This document shows positions 1-10,646 of a DNA stretch of 64,000 bases, piece by piece. This DNA comes from Paulinella micropora (Eukaryota > Cercozoa > Imbricatea > Euglyphida > Paulinellidae): assembly GCA_019918135.1 (NCBI GenBank), contig WBZZ01006536.1, positions 72,501 to 136,500 on the forward strand, given 5' to 3'. The notes under the pieces were generated by a model. The model was not told where the DNA came from and did no database searches. It worked only from the letters and a program-made list of their open reading frames with translations. The translations under genes were made by a program, and so were the position numbers. How positions within the stretch are numbered: the stretch's first letter is position 1; each line of letters opens with the position of its first letter.

Positions 1-800
1 ACAAAAGTTGACCTTCCCCATCATGGCGACAGGGAAAGGGGAGAGAAAGAAAGAAAGAAAGACAGAAGAAAGAAGTTGACCTTCCCCATCATGTTGACAG
101 GGAAAGGGGAGAGAAAGAAAGGAAGAAAGAAAAGAAAGACAGACAGAGAAAGAAAGAAAGAAAGAAAGACAGACAGAAAGAAGTTGACCTTCCCCATCAT
201 GGCGACAGGGAAAGGGGAAAGAAAGAAAGAAAAGAAAAGAAAAGAAAGAAAGACAGACAGACAGAAAGAAGTTGACCTTCCCCATCATGGCGACAGGGAA
301 AGGGGAGAGAAAGAAAGAAAGAAAGAAAGACAGAAAGAAGTTGACCTTCCCCATCATGGCGACAGGGAAAGGGGAGAGAAAGAAAGAAAAGAAAGAAAGA
401 AGTTGACCTTTCCCCATCATGGCGACAGGGAAAGGGGAGAGAAAGAAAGAAAAGAAAGAAAGAAGAAAGACAGACAGAAAGAAGTTGACCTTCTCCATCA
501 TGGCGACAGGGAAAGGGGAAAGAAAGACAGAAAGAAAGAAAGAAAGAAGTTGACCTTCCCCATCATGGAGACAGGGAAAGGGGAGAGAAAGAAAGGAAGA
601 AAGAAAAGAAAGACAGAAAGAAAGGAAGAAAGAAAAAGAAAGAAAGAAGTTGACCTTCCCCATCATGGCGACAGGGAAAGGGGAGAGAAAGAAAGGAAGA
701 AAGAAAAGAAAGACAGACAGAAAGAAAGACAGACAGACAGAAAGAAATAAGTTGATCTTTCCCCATCATGGCGACAGGGAAAGGGGAAAGAAAAAGAGAT
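1..800. repeat. minisatellite, about ten copies
   Basis: About ten copies of a unit starting GTTGACCTTCCCCATCATGG, followed by a GACAGGGAAAGGGG block and a variable (AAAG)n/(ACAG)n tract. Unit length varies from about 60 to 110 bp because only the purine tract changes. The array begins at or before the window edge. A 224-codon frame stays open on the plus strand (76-750), but it is only the repeat read as Lys/Arg/Glu and is not called as a gene. Confidence 0.9.
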
Positions 801-884
801 AGCGCAGCGCATCTATCTACGAACTTGCCATGACTAATATGCATATTGCATACACAACCCATACAACACATAGCATACGATCCT

Positions 885-965
885 ATCTATCTATCTGTCT
901 ATCTGTTTGTCTGTCTGTCTGACTGACTGTCTGACTGACTGACTGTCTGTCTGTTTGGTTGTCTA

Positions 966-1001
<36 letters not shown>

Positions 1002-1110
1002 TCTATTTATCTAGGGATAGAGCCGCGTCATGTGCCTATCTATCTATCTATCTGTCAAAGCGATGTCAGTGACATCGCGTGCGGAACGGTTTTCTATCTA
1101 TCTATCTATC
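885..1110. repeat. CTAT/CTGT microsatellite cluster
   Basis: Imperfect (CTAT)n and (CTGT)n tracts, interrupted near 1017-1035 and 1053-1093 by short unique sequence. The second interruption contains a small inverted repeat (GATGTCAGTGACATC). Confidence 0.85.
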
Positions 1111-1160
1111 CAGGCATACTGCGTCCTGTGTCGACGCGCCAAACTGGAGCAACGGCTATG

Positions 1161-1162
1161 GG

Positions 1163-1213
<51 letters not shown>

Positions 1214-1246
1214 GTAGGTAGGTAGATAGGTAGGTAGGTAGGTAGG

Positions 1247-1311
<65 letters not shown>

Positions 1312-1334
1312 GGACAGATAGTAGATGGACAGAC

Positions 1335-1389
<55 letters not shown>

Positions 1390-1397
1390 CAGACAGA
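1161..1397. repeat. GATA/GGTA microsatellite
   Basis: About 235 bp of (GATA)n with internal (GGTA)n and GACA variants. The open frames across it on the minus strand encode only repeats such as YLSIYLSI and are not genes. Confidence 0.9.
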
Positions 1398-1400
1398 TAG

Positions 1401-2010
1401 ATGAAATATCGACTAATGTCAGACAAAAGGAGCTTCTGATTTCGTCAACCAGGAAGTCTGTGGGTAAAGTATTAACCCGATGCCCAGCTAAGCCGTGATG
1501 TTTGCACGGAAGAGACTGATACAGGCAATACCAAAGCTCCCTAGTACCAGGCGGGGCCAGGGCTCGTTCCATAAAGCGCCCCTTGCAGAACGAGCTCCCA
1601 CCTCCATTACAGAGGGCCCAGTAAGCAGATGGAGTTTCGAGACTGTCGACAGTCTAGTATAAACCGACAGAGCACTGTGGGTTTTATTCCGGGCTCAACA
1701 AGCGAGAAAGGGCACCCTGAGGGAACAGGATTGTGCTTCCCGTCGCTATTTCGGCATGTGACTTATAGGCGTATGGCTAGGCACACATAAGGCACCCCAC
1801 CACGGGCCCAGCACACCCACACCATCCCCTAATTCTCTGTCTGTCGACAGAAGATAGATAGATAGATAGATAGAGCCGCATCGTGTACTGACGTACATAC
1901 ATAGAATTACATATTACACACAATGCAATACAATATACATAACATACAGGTATAAGTGCAGTGAGTATGTAACTCAAAACTGGTGCGCAAACGGGGCCGC
2001 AGTCAGAGGT
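1401..2010. other. no gene seen
   Basis: Mixed-composition sequence with a short (GATA) tract at 1852-1875. No coding frame, RNA gene or transposon end was recognised here. Confidence 0.5.
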
Positions 2011-2240
2011 CTGTTGTTGTTGTGGTGGTGGTTGTTGTGGTGGTGGTGGTGGTGGTTGTTGTGGTGGTGGTGGTTGTGGTGGTGATGGTGGTGGTAGTGT
2101 TGTTGTTGTTCTTGTGGTGATGGTGGTGGTTGTTGTGGTGGTGCTGGTGGTTATTGTTGTTGTTGTGGTGATGGTGGTGGTTGTTGTTGTTGTTGTGGTG
2201 GTGGTGGTGGTGGTTGTTGTTGTGGTGGTGGGTTGTCGTC
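2011..2240. repeat. GTT/GTG trinucleotide repeat
   Basis: About 230 bp of interspersed GTT and GTG triplets with GAT and CTT variants. It reads as polyVal or polyThr/Pro in the frames that stay open, which is an artefact of the repeat. Confidence 0.9.
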
Positions 2241-2325
2241 GTCGTTTTTTATACAATATAATACAATATAATATAATGTATCATAACATATTCTATGTCG
2301 TGCCAGGTTGTGGTGCTAGAAAAAC

Positions 2326-2329
2326 CTCT

Positions 2330-2380
<51 letters not shown>

Positions 2381-2446
2381 ACCCAACCCCCCCCCCCCCC
2401 CCCCCCCCCCCCCACACAAACACACACACACACACACACACACCAC

Positions 2447-2480
<34 letters not shown>

Positions 2481-2522
2481 GGGGCGAGGAATGGACTCCG
2501 GGCTTGTCCCCCCCCCCCCCCC

Positions 2523-2554
<32 letters not shown>

Positions 2555-2590
2555 GGGGAGGAATGGACTCCGGGCTCCGTCTTCAATCAC

Positions 2591-2642
<52 letters not shown>
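2326..2642. repeat. compound CT/CA/C microsatellite with triplicated spacer
   Basis: Three rounds of (CT)n-(CA)n, joined by C-runs (about 2390-2413 and 2509-2522). Each round is followed by a near-identical unique stretch containing GAGGAATGG or CAGGAATGG. The same order in each round indicates duplication of a whole module rather than three independent arrays. Confidence 0.85.
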
Positions 2643-2664
2643 CCAGGAATGGGCGCTTGGCTCC

Positions 2665-3949
2665 ATGTTCAATCACCCGGAGCGTCATTGCTGTGCATGC
2701 GGAATGACAACCGAACCCTACCCCGGTCCTCAGAAAATCGAGGGCAAGGATGCACAGGGCAACCACAACAACCGACAGCAGGAAAACGATAGCAACGATG
2801 CACAGGGCAACCACGACAACAACCACAACAACCGACAGCAAGTGAGGATTATGCGTGTGAACCATCCAGCGGAGCATAGTGGTAGCGGCAGCCATCTGCA
2901 GCAGCAGCCTCAAGAGGTGCGTGTGTACAATTTTCAACAGGGGGAGGGCAGCAGCAAGGACCAACATGACAGCAGCAACAACAACCAGCAGCACGAGGAG
3001 CGTGCTAGCACTCACCACCAGGCTCAAGAGCACAGCAACACGAACAACAACCACAAACAACAAGACAACCAGAACAAAGGCAACCAACAGCAGCAGCAAG
3101 AGCAGGACAACAACCACCAACAGCAACAACAGCAAGACAACAACCAGCAGCACGAGGAGCGTGTTAACACTCACCACCAGGCTCAAGAGCACAGCAACCT
3201 ACGACAACAAGAGAAAACCAACAATGACAACAACCACAAACAACAAGACAACCAGAACAAAGGCAACGAACAGCAGCAGCAAGAGCAGGACAACAACCAT
3301 CAACAGCAACAACAGCAAGACAACAACCAGCAGCACGAGGAGCGTGTTAACACTCACCACCAGGCTCAAGAGCACAGCAACCTACGACAACAAGAGCAAC
3401 ACGAACAAGAGAAAACCAACAATAACAACAACCACAAACAAGACAACCAGAACAAAGGCAACCATCAGCAGCAGCAAGAGCAGGACAACAACCAGAACAA
3501 AGGCAACCAACAGCAGCAACAAGAGCAGGACAACAACCACCAACAGCAACAACAGCAAGACAACAACCAGCAGCACGAGGAGCGTGCTAACACTCACCAC
3601 CAGGCTGAAGAGCACAGCAACCTACGACAACAAGAGAAGACCAACAATAACAACAACCAGAACAAAGGCAACCAACAGCAGCTGCAAGAGCAGGACAACA
3701 ACCACCAACAGCAACAACAGCAAGACGAAGAAGAAAAGCAGAGTCAGGGTGACCAAAGACAACAGCAGAAACAGAAGCAGCAGCAGCAACAAGACGAAGC
3801 AAAGCAGAAGGAGCAGGGTGGCCAGCAGCAGCAACAACAACACCAACAAGAAGAACAAGATAAAGAAGCAGCTGTTCAAACCGATCGACTTACCCCTCTA
3901 CCTAACAGCGCTGCCGTGGCTGACTATATCAACGGTATAGTCAGCTTGT

Positions 3950-4026
<77 letters not shown>

Positions 4027-4203
4027 GGCGCAAAAATTATTGTGTCTGTGTGTGAAGAAGGAGAAGTTACCTCAAATCACTTCTTCGACGCAGAAAGGGA
4101 AAGCGATAAAATCTCCTCATCTAGCTCTGCTTATCGTAGCGACTATGTGGACGCGCTATCCGAGGGACTTGTGAACGGTCAAGGTCTGCCAGCACTCTCT
4201 TAA
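2665..4203 (+). CDS. Q/N-rich low-complexity protein with internal tandem repeats
   Basis: An unbroken frame of 512 codons from the ATG at 2665; an alternative ATG lies at 2704. Most of it is Gln, Asn and His. A block of about 50-60 residues recurs four times, marked by [20 protein letters not shown] and DNQNKGN motifs, with lengths differing by whole codons. A (CT)n tract (3953-4024) reads as Ser-Leu repeats and may instead be intronic. The last 55 residues are ordinary in composition ([21 protein letters not shown]). The preserved frame through long repeats argues for a translated product. Composition resembles prion-like or condensate-forming regions. No known family was recognised and no start context decides between the two ATGs. 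Confidence 0.5.
3953..4024. repeat. (CT)n microsatellite inside the Q/N-rich frame
   Basis: About 36 CT units. The surrounding frame remains open through it, giving alternating Ser and Leu. Confidence 0.9.
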
Positions 4204-4225
4204 ACCTCTATCGAACTGTCAAAGC

Positions 4226-4267
4226 CTCACTCACTCACAGAGAGAGAGACAGAGACAGAGACAGACA

Positions 4268-4345
<78 letters not shown>
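4226..4345. repeat. GA, CT and CA dinucleotide tracts
   Basis: Consecutive (GA)n/(GACA)n, (CT)n and (CA)n tracts just downstream of the Q/N-rich frame. Confidence 0.9.
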
Positions 4346-4369
4346 TAGAATTGTTCTCTACTACACCAC

Positions 4370-4535
4370 CCATGTATGTATGTATGCATGTATGCATGTA
4401 CGTATGTATGTATGTATTTGTATTAATTTGTATGTATTTGTCTCTATTCTCGTTTTCTATTTGTTGAATGTAAATATGTACGTATGTATGTATATGTGTA
4501 TGTATGTATGTATGTATGTATGTATGTGCGACTTC
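4370..4535. repeat. (GTAT)n microsatellite
   Basis: Imperfect GTAT/GCAT tetranucleotide tracts. The 4540-4720 stretch after it is unique, with no recognised feature. Confidence 0.8.
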
Positions 4536-4722
4536 GGGTTTCTGCTGCCACTTTCTAGGTTTTTTGCTTTCCTGAAAAGCCTGGCCTGTGGTGCCACTTT
4601 TGCACCCGAAATTGAAAATTTTTGGAGCCGTAGAATTAGCCTCACTCGCTCACACGCTCGCTCACTCACTCTCCCTTCCTTTCTCCCTCCCTCCCTTAGG
4701 TGAACAAGTGGAATCATCGCAT

Positions 4723-4795
4723 ATTTCGTTCTCGGATGTGGTAATGAGCTAATAGATTAGATAGATTAGATAGATAGATAGATAGATAGATAGAG

Positions 4796-4875
<80 letters not shown>

Positions 4876-4957
4876 GCATGCATTTAGAGAGAGAGAGTCT
4901 GTTGATAGCTAGTTCTGCGCGAATAGCCTTTCGTTCTCGGATGTGGTAATGAGCTAT
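4723..4957. repeat. GATA array between duplicated unique sequence
   Basis: A (GATA)n array (about 4752-4875) lies between two copies of a 28-bp unique sequence containing TCGGATGTGGTAATGAGCTA (ends near 4750 and 4957). This is a local segmental duplication that includes the array edge. Confidence 0.7.
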
Positions 4958-5225
4958 GCATGCATTTGTATGTGAGGAGGAACGGGAGAGAGAGAGACAC
5001 AGAGAGAGAGAGAGAGAGAGACTGTTGAGCTAGTTTGGGCGAATGGCCTGAATCTACGTCTGCATATATCTATTCATTTATCTATCTATCTATCTCTTCT
5101 CTCTGACTCACTTTACTTACGCGCCTGCCAATCTACCTACTTACCTACCTACCTCGTTGCTTACATACTTACCTGTACATACGTACACAACAACATATAC
5201 CGTAGAGGGTGACAGCTGACTCCAA

Positions 5226-5227
<2 letters not shown>

Positions 5228-5265
<38 letters not shown>

Positions 5266-5520
5266 TACTTCCTTGCCTACCTACTTACTTACCAGTACAT
5301 ACATACATACATATATACGTAACACGCATGCATACATACATACATACATGCATGCATGCATACATAACAAACATGCATGCATACATACATACATACATAG
5401 CATACATAACAAACATGCATACATACATACATACATAACATAACATAACATAACATACGTGCATACATACATAACATACATGCATGCATACATACATAGA
5501 GCGCGACAGCTGGCTCCAAG
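5228..5520. repeat. CT and CATA microsatellites
   Basis: A (CT)n tract (about 5228-5262) is followed by long (CATA)n and CATG variants to about 5500. A GACAGCTG(A/G)CTCCAAGAC sequence occurs near 5210 and again near 5508. Confidence 0.85.
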
Positions 5521-5568
5521 ACAGGAATATACATATGTATGTATGTATGTATGTATGCATGCATGCAG

Positions 5569-5847
5569 AGTACGAAAGGTGACTCCAAGGCAGGAAAAAA
5601 ATCCAAGACAGGTATGTATGTATGTATGTACAGGAATTTATGTAAGGGATGTGTGTATTTATGTATGTTTGTATGTACAGGAATTTATGTAAGGGATGTA
5701 TGTATGTATGTATGTATGTACAGGAATTTATGTACGTATGTATGTATGTATGTATGCATATATGTATTTGTGTGTGTGTGTGTGTGTGTGTAGGAAAGGA
5801 CTCCAAGGCCGGAAAAGAATTGAAGGAACCAAAGCCCCGCTCAAAGG
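5569..5847 (+). CDS. two Lys-rich exon-like segments split by a microsatellite
   Basis: Segment 5569-5611 is preceded by GCAG and followed by GTATGT; it reads STKGDSKAGKKSKT. Segment 5794-5847 is preceded by GTGTAG and followed by GTATCT; it reads GKDSKAGKELKEPKPRSK. Both end in the same codon phase and the peptides are similar, so they look like duplicated short exons in the style seen at 33.9 kb. The intervening intron would be almost entirely GTAT/TG repeat. No complete gene could be assembled, and a further exon-like stretch at about 5914 does not fit the phase. Confidence 0.25.
5612..5793. repeat. GTAT/TG repeat with tandem CAGGAATTTATGTAAGGG units
   Basis: Three tandem copies of a unit containing ACAGGAATTTATGTA are embedded in (GTAT)n, followed by (TG)n to 5790. 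Confidence 0.8.
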
Positions 5848-6240
5848 GTATCTATCTATCTATCTATATCTCTCTATATATATATATACATATCTATTTA
5901 TGCTTGTATGTGTAGGCTGAAAATCCAAATCCAAAGGCCCCAAAAAGTTACGCCTGTGACCCCTCCCCCCCCCCCCCCCCCCCAAAAAAATTGTTGAATG
6001 ACTGTGCTGAGGAAAGAGATAGGGGCGGAAGTACGGTAAGGAAGAGAGACAGAGAGAGAGAGAACGAAAAGCAGTTACAGCAGCAGCAAGTACATCTACC
6101 ACTGTCTTGCCAAACCATTGTGCCAGCCTTAATATATATACATTACCACGGAACACTCAAGGAGGCAAAACTAACCCCGCTTCGATGTCATTTTTATCGA
6201 TCACCTCCACAATATGTGGTCAGGTTGCCGATAAACTACA
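5848..6240. other. microsatellite, C-run and unique sequence
   Basis: (CTAT)/(TA) tracts to about 5900, a C-run at about 5966-5983, then GA-rich and unique sequence. No gene recognised. Confidence 0.5.
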
Positions 6241-6324
6241 TATGCGGCGCGCCAAATTCGACGTGTTTTGCGGGCTCGGCCCGGCTCGCCCGCAAAACAA
6301 ATCAAATTTGTGGCTAGCCGCATA
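6241..6324. repeat. 84-bp imperfect palindrome
   Basis: Outer arms TATGCGGC and GCCGCATA enclose a perfect 11-bp inner stem, GTTTTGCGGGC (6265-6275) with GCCCGCAAAAC (6288-6298). This would form a strong hairpin in DNA or RNA. Confidence 0.8.
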
Positions 6325-6399
6325 ATATACTAAATCAATATCCGAGGGAACAGCAATTCTTAGCGCTTCGTCGGAAAGCTGCTAAGGCCTTTCAAACAA

Positions 6400-7150
6400 A
6401 GCCTTCAGAATCATCTTGTTACAACTACGGACATGTGGCCAAACAGCCTGTCTAACTTTGAACTTTTTGGTCTCAACACAATATTTCAGATACAAGAGTG
6501 CAGAGCATACCGTTGGAAAGCTCTTGTCCTGCGCTTTCAAATGATGGCTTCAGCACTGTCGTATCGCTTCGATTGATGGAGAAGGTTGAGGTCAAAGTTG
6601 CATAGTTTGCCATTTGAATTAATTGTCCGCAGTGATAGGCCTACTAATGGCAGAGAAGGGGGCAAAAAAAGGTCATATTACAGGGATATACCAGTGGTAA
6701 AATCGCCCCAACTTTTAGCTCAGCTTTCGGTCATTAGTAGGGCTATGACAAGTCCGAAGGCACCATTTGAAAGCTCAAGAAGGGCTTTCAAACGATCTAT
6801 TCAGTATTGTCGTACCTTAGATATTTATCGAGAAAACTGGGTTCGAAGCTGGGTTGTTTTGCCATTGGAATGTTGTTGGTACCAGTAGCTGATTTTGTCA
6901 CTTGAGATATTGCTGCGGACACACAAATGGCAAACAATCCATCTTTGATCTCGTTCTCCGTCGATCGAAGTGATCAGTATGAGGGGCCGTGCTGAAGCCA
7001 TCATTTGAAAGCGCAGGACAAGAGCTTTCCAACGGTGTGCTCTGCATTTTCATACCACAAATATTGATTGAGAACATTAAGCTCGACGTTGGGCTGTTTT
7101 GTCACTTGAATTCATTGTCCCCGGAAAATAGGCACTGAGTAAGAGTTGTC
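6400..7150. mobile_element. foldback-type inverted repeat element
   Basis: A 48-bp perfect inverted repeat, 6509-6556 against 6989-7036, sits inside longer diverged arms (about 6400-6620 and 6930-7150) that remain alignable in opposite orientation. The loop contains a further diverged copy of the arm sequence (about 6745-6870). Another diverged copy occurs at about 56900-57015. No transposase is present. A non-autonomous foldback element or nested MITE is the simplest reading. Confidence 0.65.
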
Positions 7151-7319
7151 ATAATGATTGTGGCCTTATTGAACGACTGGAACATTCTGCCACAGATGTT
7201 TAAAGATGTGAGTGGTCGGATCGAGCTTAAGTGTTTGAGTCGCAGAGATTAGGTTATAAATAATAGTTTGTTTCAGACCGTTTACTTATTAAATAGCTTT
7301 CTTGTAATGTATTACTGGC

Positions 7320-7592
7320 GACATTCAAATTAAACATGAAAAAAAATTCAACCTGAAAGAAAAATTAAACTTTTATAAAAAGTTGAATGTATATACAAGG
7401 TTAACTCTATATACACGTCGAACTATAAAATATATTAAAATATTTATACACAAAAAAAAATTATTAAATGTTGAAATATTAATATTTATACACTATTATA
7501 TATACATAAATATATTAATATATATATATACGTATAAAAATAGTTCGACGCCGAAATATAAAAATAGTTCAACGTATAAAAATAGTTCGACG
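7320..7592. repeat. AT-rich low-complexity block with TATAAA-GTTCGACG units
   Basis: AT-rich sequence built from degenerate units of the form CGTATAAAAATAGTTCGACG in both orientations. It ends exactly where the LTR-like sequence begins. Confidence 0.6.
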
Positions 7593-7992
7593 TGATAAGT
7601 ACATACGAAGTACCGAAGAATCATCGGACTTTAATGATTATACTTTACCTAACAGTAATAACGGATGACTAAAACGATTGGTAGGCATTATTGCTGTTGA
7701 CATTCAAGACAACAAAAAAAAATGATTTTTCTGTTTTGGTTGGAATTTCAGTTTTGGTTGGAATTTTGATTTTGGGTGAAAATTTGAATTTTTCAAATTA
7801 ACTGCTATATTCGTCCGCAAAATATCGTAAATTTTCGCAAAATGTTACCGTTAAATTTGAAAATTTGAATTTTCGTCACAAAAATGAAAAACTGTCACAA
7901 AAATGAAAATCTGACACAAAAATGAAAAACTAATTTTTGCTGTCTTGAATGTCAACAGCAATAATAACAGAACAATAACTGGACCCACTTAA
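7593..7992 (-). mobile_element. partial Copia-type LTR, split by a MITE
   Basis: From TGATAAGTACATACGAAGTA the sequence matches the first ~130 bp (plus-strand order) of the LTR at 61737-61982 at roughly 90 percent, once the 271-bp insertion at 7691-7961 is removed. The match stops near 7992. The five bases before it are CGACG, the same five that follow the LTR at 61982. Confidence 0.7.
7691..7961. mobile_element. 271-bp MITE with 21-bp TIRs and TA duplication
   Basis: Terminal inverted repeats TTGCTGTTGACATTCAAGAC(A) at 7691-7711 and its exact reverse complement at 7941-7961. TA flanks both sides (7689-7690 and 7962-7963). The related LTR at 61.8 kb provides the empty site with a single TA, which fixes both borders. 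The TA target suggests a Tc1/mariner-type transposase acting in trans; the interior is AT-rich and non-coding. Confidence 0.85.
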
Positions 7993-7999
7993 TGAGGGT

Positions 8000-8249
8000 A
8001 GTTGGTAGGACAAGTACGTTTTTACTTTTAGTAATTACTTTGTGACTGGTAAGTAATTTATCCGTATAGTAGAATGACCGTATAGTTCGTCAATAATTGT
8101 AACTAACGTAACTGTCCACATCGGCATTCAGGATTGGACCATATGTAGGTTCTAGTGGTCGGTGTTAGAAGTTTTTTTTTTTTTCGATTGAAGGGTGACC
8201 CCTCCCAATGCACTTTTTCCACGTAAATTCACCACATAACGATTTTTTT
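8000..8249. other. no gene seen
   Basis: AT-rich unique sequence between the LTR fragment and the piggyBac-like remnant. Confidence 0.4.
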
Positions 8250-10010
8250 GGAAAAGATGGAGGTGGGAGACACCCTTTCAGTCCCTGTTGTGCGCTTGGG
8301 GAGTGCTTGGGCAAAAAAGATATTTGGCGATCCCACCTTTAAGGACATTGTGGCTTTGGGGGTGTTGACAGAAAAAGAAACAAAAAACCCGGAGCTTTAA
8401 CCACGCTGCGTTTTGATGGCAAGGATTATCACTTCTTCACGAAGCATTTGAAGCCAGAGCCTGGGCAGGCAGTGTCGAGTTTGAAATTCATGAATGCAGA
8501 GGAGAAAGAGGTGGAGATGGAGGTTTCGGAGGATGAAGAAGAAGAACAGGAGGAGCAGGAGGAGGAACAAAAGCAACAACAGAATCTGGATGAGGCGGGT
8601 GAGGAAAAAGAGGAGGAGGGAGGTGAGGATGAGGCTGATTATGATCTATCTATCGAACTGGCCCTGCAACTGATGATGATTCTTTTTTGCCAATTCGAGC
8701 ATTCGCTGAAGCTGTTGACGCCAAGGCAAGGGCTGCAATCGTTCCTGGGGGGGGGGGGGGGGGGTAATTACTATCGATGAGAGCATGGGTTAATATACAG
8801 GGGAAGGTATGCCTGGCCAAATGTGTGTCCCCCGTAAGCCAATCCCTGTTGGAAGGGAATATCATATAGCGTGCGATGTCGAAACGGGGGTCTGTATCGC
8901 CATGGAAATAGTGGAGGGTAAGGACAGAGATAAACACAAGGAGTTCGCCAAAGAGTTTGGAGTCACGACTGCCACTACCCTTCGTTTATCCAAGCCGTGG
9001 TGGGGAACAGGTCGCATTTTCATCGGCGATTCTTGGTTCGCTTCTTGCAAAACAGCAGTCGAGATGAAGAAAAGGGGGGTCGATTTTGTTGGAATGGTGA
9101 AGACTGCTCATGTGGGCTTTCCTGTGCTACACATTAGAAGGGGGGGGGGGGGGGGAAGGGCGATTTAGCTTCTGCAACATGCGAAAAAGAGGGGGTGAAG
9201 CTATTGGCAGTCAACCAAAACGACCACAACCAGCAGCAAATTATTGCTACCTGCTCCACTACCTTGCCTGCAAGGCCTCGTAATGTTCGTTTTAGTCAGT
9301 CTGTGCCCCGTGTCCCCAGGTGCGAGGCTGTGGCCCTTTATTATTCTGCTTTTAATGCGGTTGATATGTTTAATTCCGCACGCCACGGGTCAAACTCTCT
9401 CAATTTGTCTTTTATTTTGAATGACTGGAAGAAGGTCGATTTTATGATTTTGATGGACTTCATTATCACCAACGCTTACAAACATTATTGTTTTTTTAGC
9501 CAGTCGTCCTTGACCAACCTCAACATGACGAAGGGCGACAACAGGCCGGGGTATTTCAAATCTGTGCTTGCTGCAGCCCTCCTCAGGCAAGGTGCACCCC
9601 CTGATTCCCAACCCCCCAATGCCCTCGCTTCTGACCCCCATGCCCCTGCCCAACCTATCATCCCAAAATGCATGGAACTTCGTATGTACCCCCTAGTAAT
9701 CATGTCGGACAAAGCAAAAAAGAAACAGGATGCAGGTAGAGCATATAATGAGAGCATAGAGAGGCCCAAAAGCGTAGGTGTCGTGTTTGTTTGTATGCCT
9801 CTTCTGTCAGCAAGTCGTCTTACACGAGCTATTACTGTGGCACCTGTGGCCCCGACATGCCCCTGTGTAGCGGTGAAGGCAGAACGTGTCATGCCTGGCA
9901 TAAACAAAACTGCAAACCAGCAAAAAAAAAAAGCAGCGGACTTGATTTTCGAGGCCTTGAAGTAGCCTACTTGTTTGTTGCCACGTGGCAACCAGTGCTT
10001 TTCAGACTAG
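8250..10010 (+). pseudogene. piggyBac-type transposase, decayed
   Basis: Encodes a DDE transposase of the piggyBac class, which excises and inserts DNA at TTAA. An acidic N-terminal region (about 8480-8640) is followed by the first catalytic Asp motif TIDESMG (about 8767), a conserved block MPGQMCVPRKPIPVG (from 8809), the second Asp in FIGDSWFAS (about 9020), then GMVKTAHVGFP, and the third Asp in AVDMFNSARHGS (about 9360). A Cys-rich C-terminal finger, YYCGTCGPDMPLC...CHAWHKQ, is present but in a shifted frame (about 9832-9915). Breaks: a TAA right after IDESMG, G-runs at about 8749 and 9140, and a frameshift near 9780. Motifs resemble the form common in stramenopiles and other algae. TTAA-flanked ends were not identified. 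Confidence 0.75.
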
Positions 10011-10073
10011 GGGCAGGTGTTCTCCAGAAATTGATGCAGCCGCCTCCAACACTTTTTAAATAAATATTCTTTT

Positions 10074-10143
10074 GCTGCGCAAGCTTGCAAAAACCTCATT
10101 TCACAGCACACACAACATGAGCTTCTCCCCTCTCTCCTAGGTC
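10074..10143 (-). repeat. split direct repeat B2
   Basis: Seventy bases starting GCTGCGCAAGCTTGCAAAAA, identical to B1 at 10577-10646. Preceded by TTTT, which also follows the A repeats. Confidence 0.9.
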
Positions 10144-10372
10144 TTTGTTTTTAAAAACAGAAGACCTAGGTGGTGCAAGTCGTTATATGTATGATGATGT
10201 GCATGAATATGCTTGAAGATGGTAGGCATGAGGCGTGATTATGCTATAATGATGTATATGTGTGTGGTGTAATGTGTGTGTGTGTGTGTTTTGCTTTCCA
10301 CCCTTTTCTCACCACCTCCACCCAAGCGAAAAGACATATAAACGATGGGTGGGTGGGTGGAATTATTCAAAA

Positions 10373-10576
10373 AACAACCGTAAAATTTGCTGTAAGCACT
10401 TTTGTGCTAGAGCGAAAAATCAAATCTGAGGGTGAAGGGGTTGTCTTTGTAATGTTCAAAATTTTGGAGCGGGAACAATAGTTCCCGCTTAATTCATTAC
10501 CGTAATTAACACTGCAGCGTTCACTTTTCAGTCTCCCTTACGGCCCACCCACTGATATTTGTGAAATGACGCTTTT
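10373..10576 (-). repeat. split direct repeat A2
   Basis: 204 bp beginning AACAACCGTAAAATTTGC and ending GACGCTTTT; two mismatches to A1. It directly abuts B1. Confidence 0.9.
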
Positions 10577-10646
10577 GCTGCGCAAGCTTGCAAAAACCTC
10601 ATTTCACAGCACACACAACATGAGCTTCTCCCCTCTCTCCTAGGTC
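10577..10646 (-). repeat. split direct repeat B1
   Basis: Identical 70-bp copy of B2, adjacent to A2 as expected for an Ngaro-type 3' end. Confidence 0.9.

Noticed and set aside
76..750. 224-codon Lys/Glu-rich ORF
   Set aside because: Read entirely from the GTTGACC minisatellite and purine tracts; no unique sequence.
1106..1572. [12 protein letters not shown] ORFs
   Set aside because: Artefacts of (GATA)n arrays; the same peptides appear at every CTAT tract.
4370..5520. CRISPR-like array
   Set aside because: Simple tetranucleotide microsatellites without spaced identical repeats; eukaryotic context.
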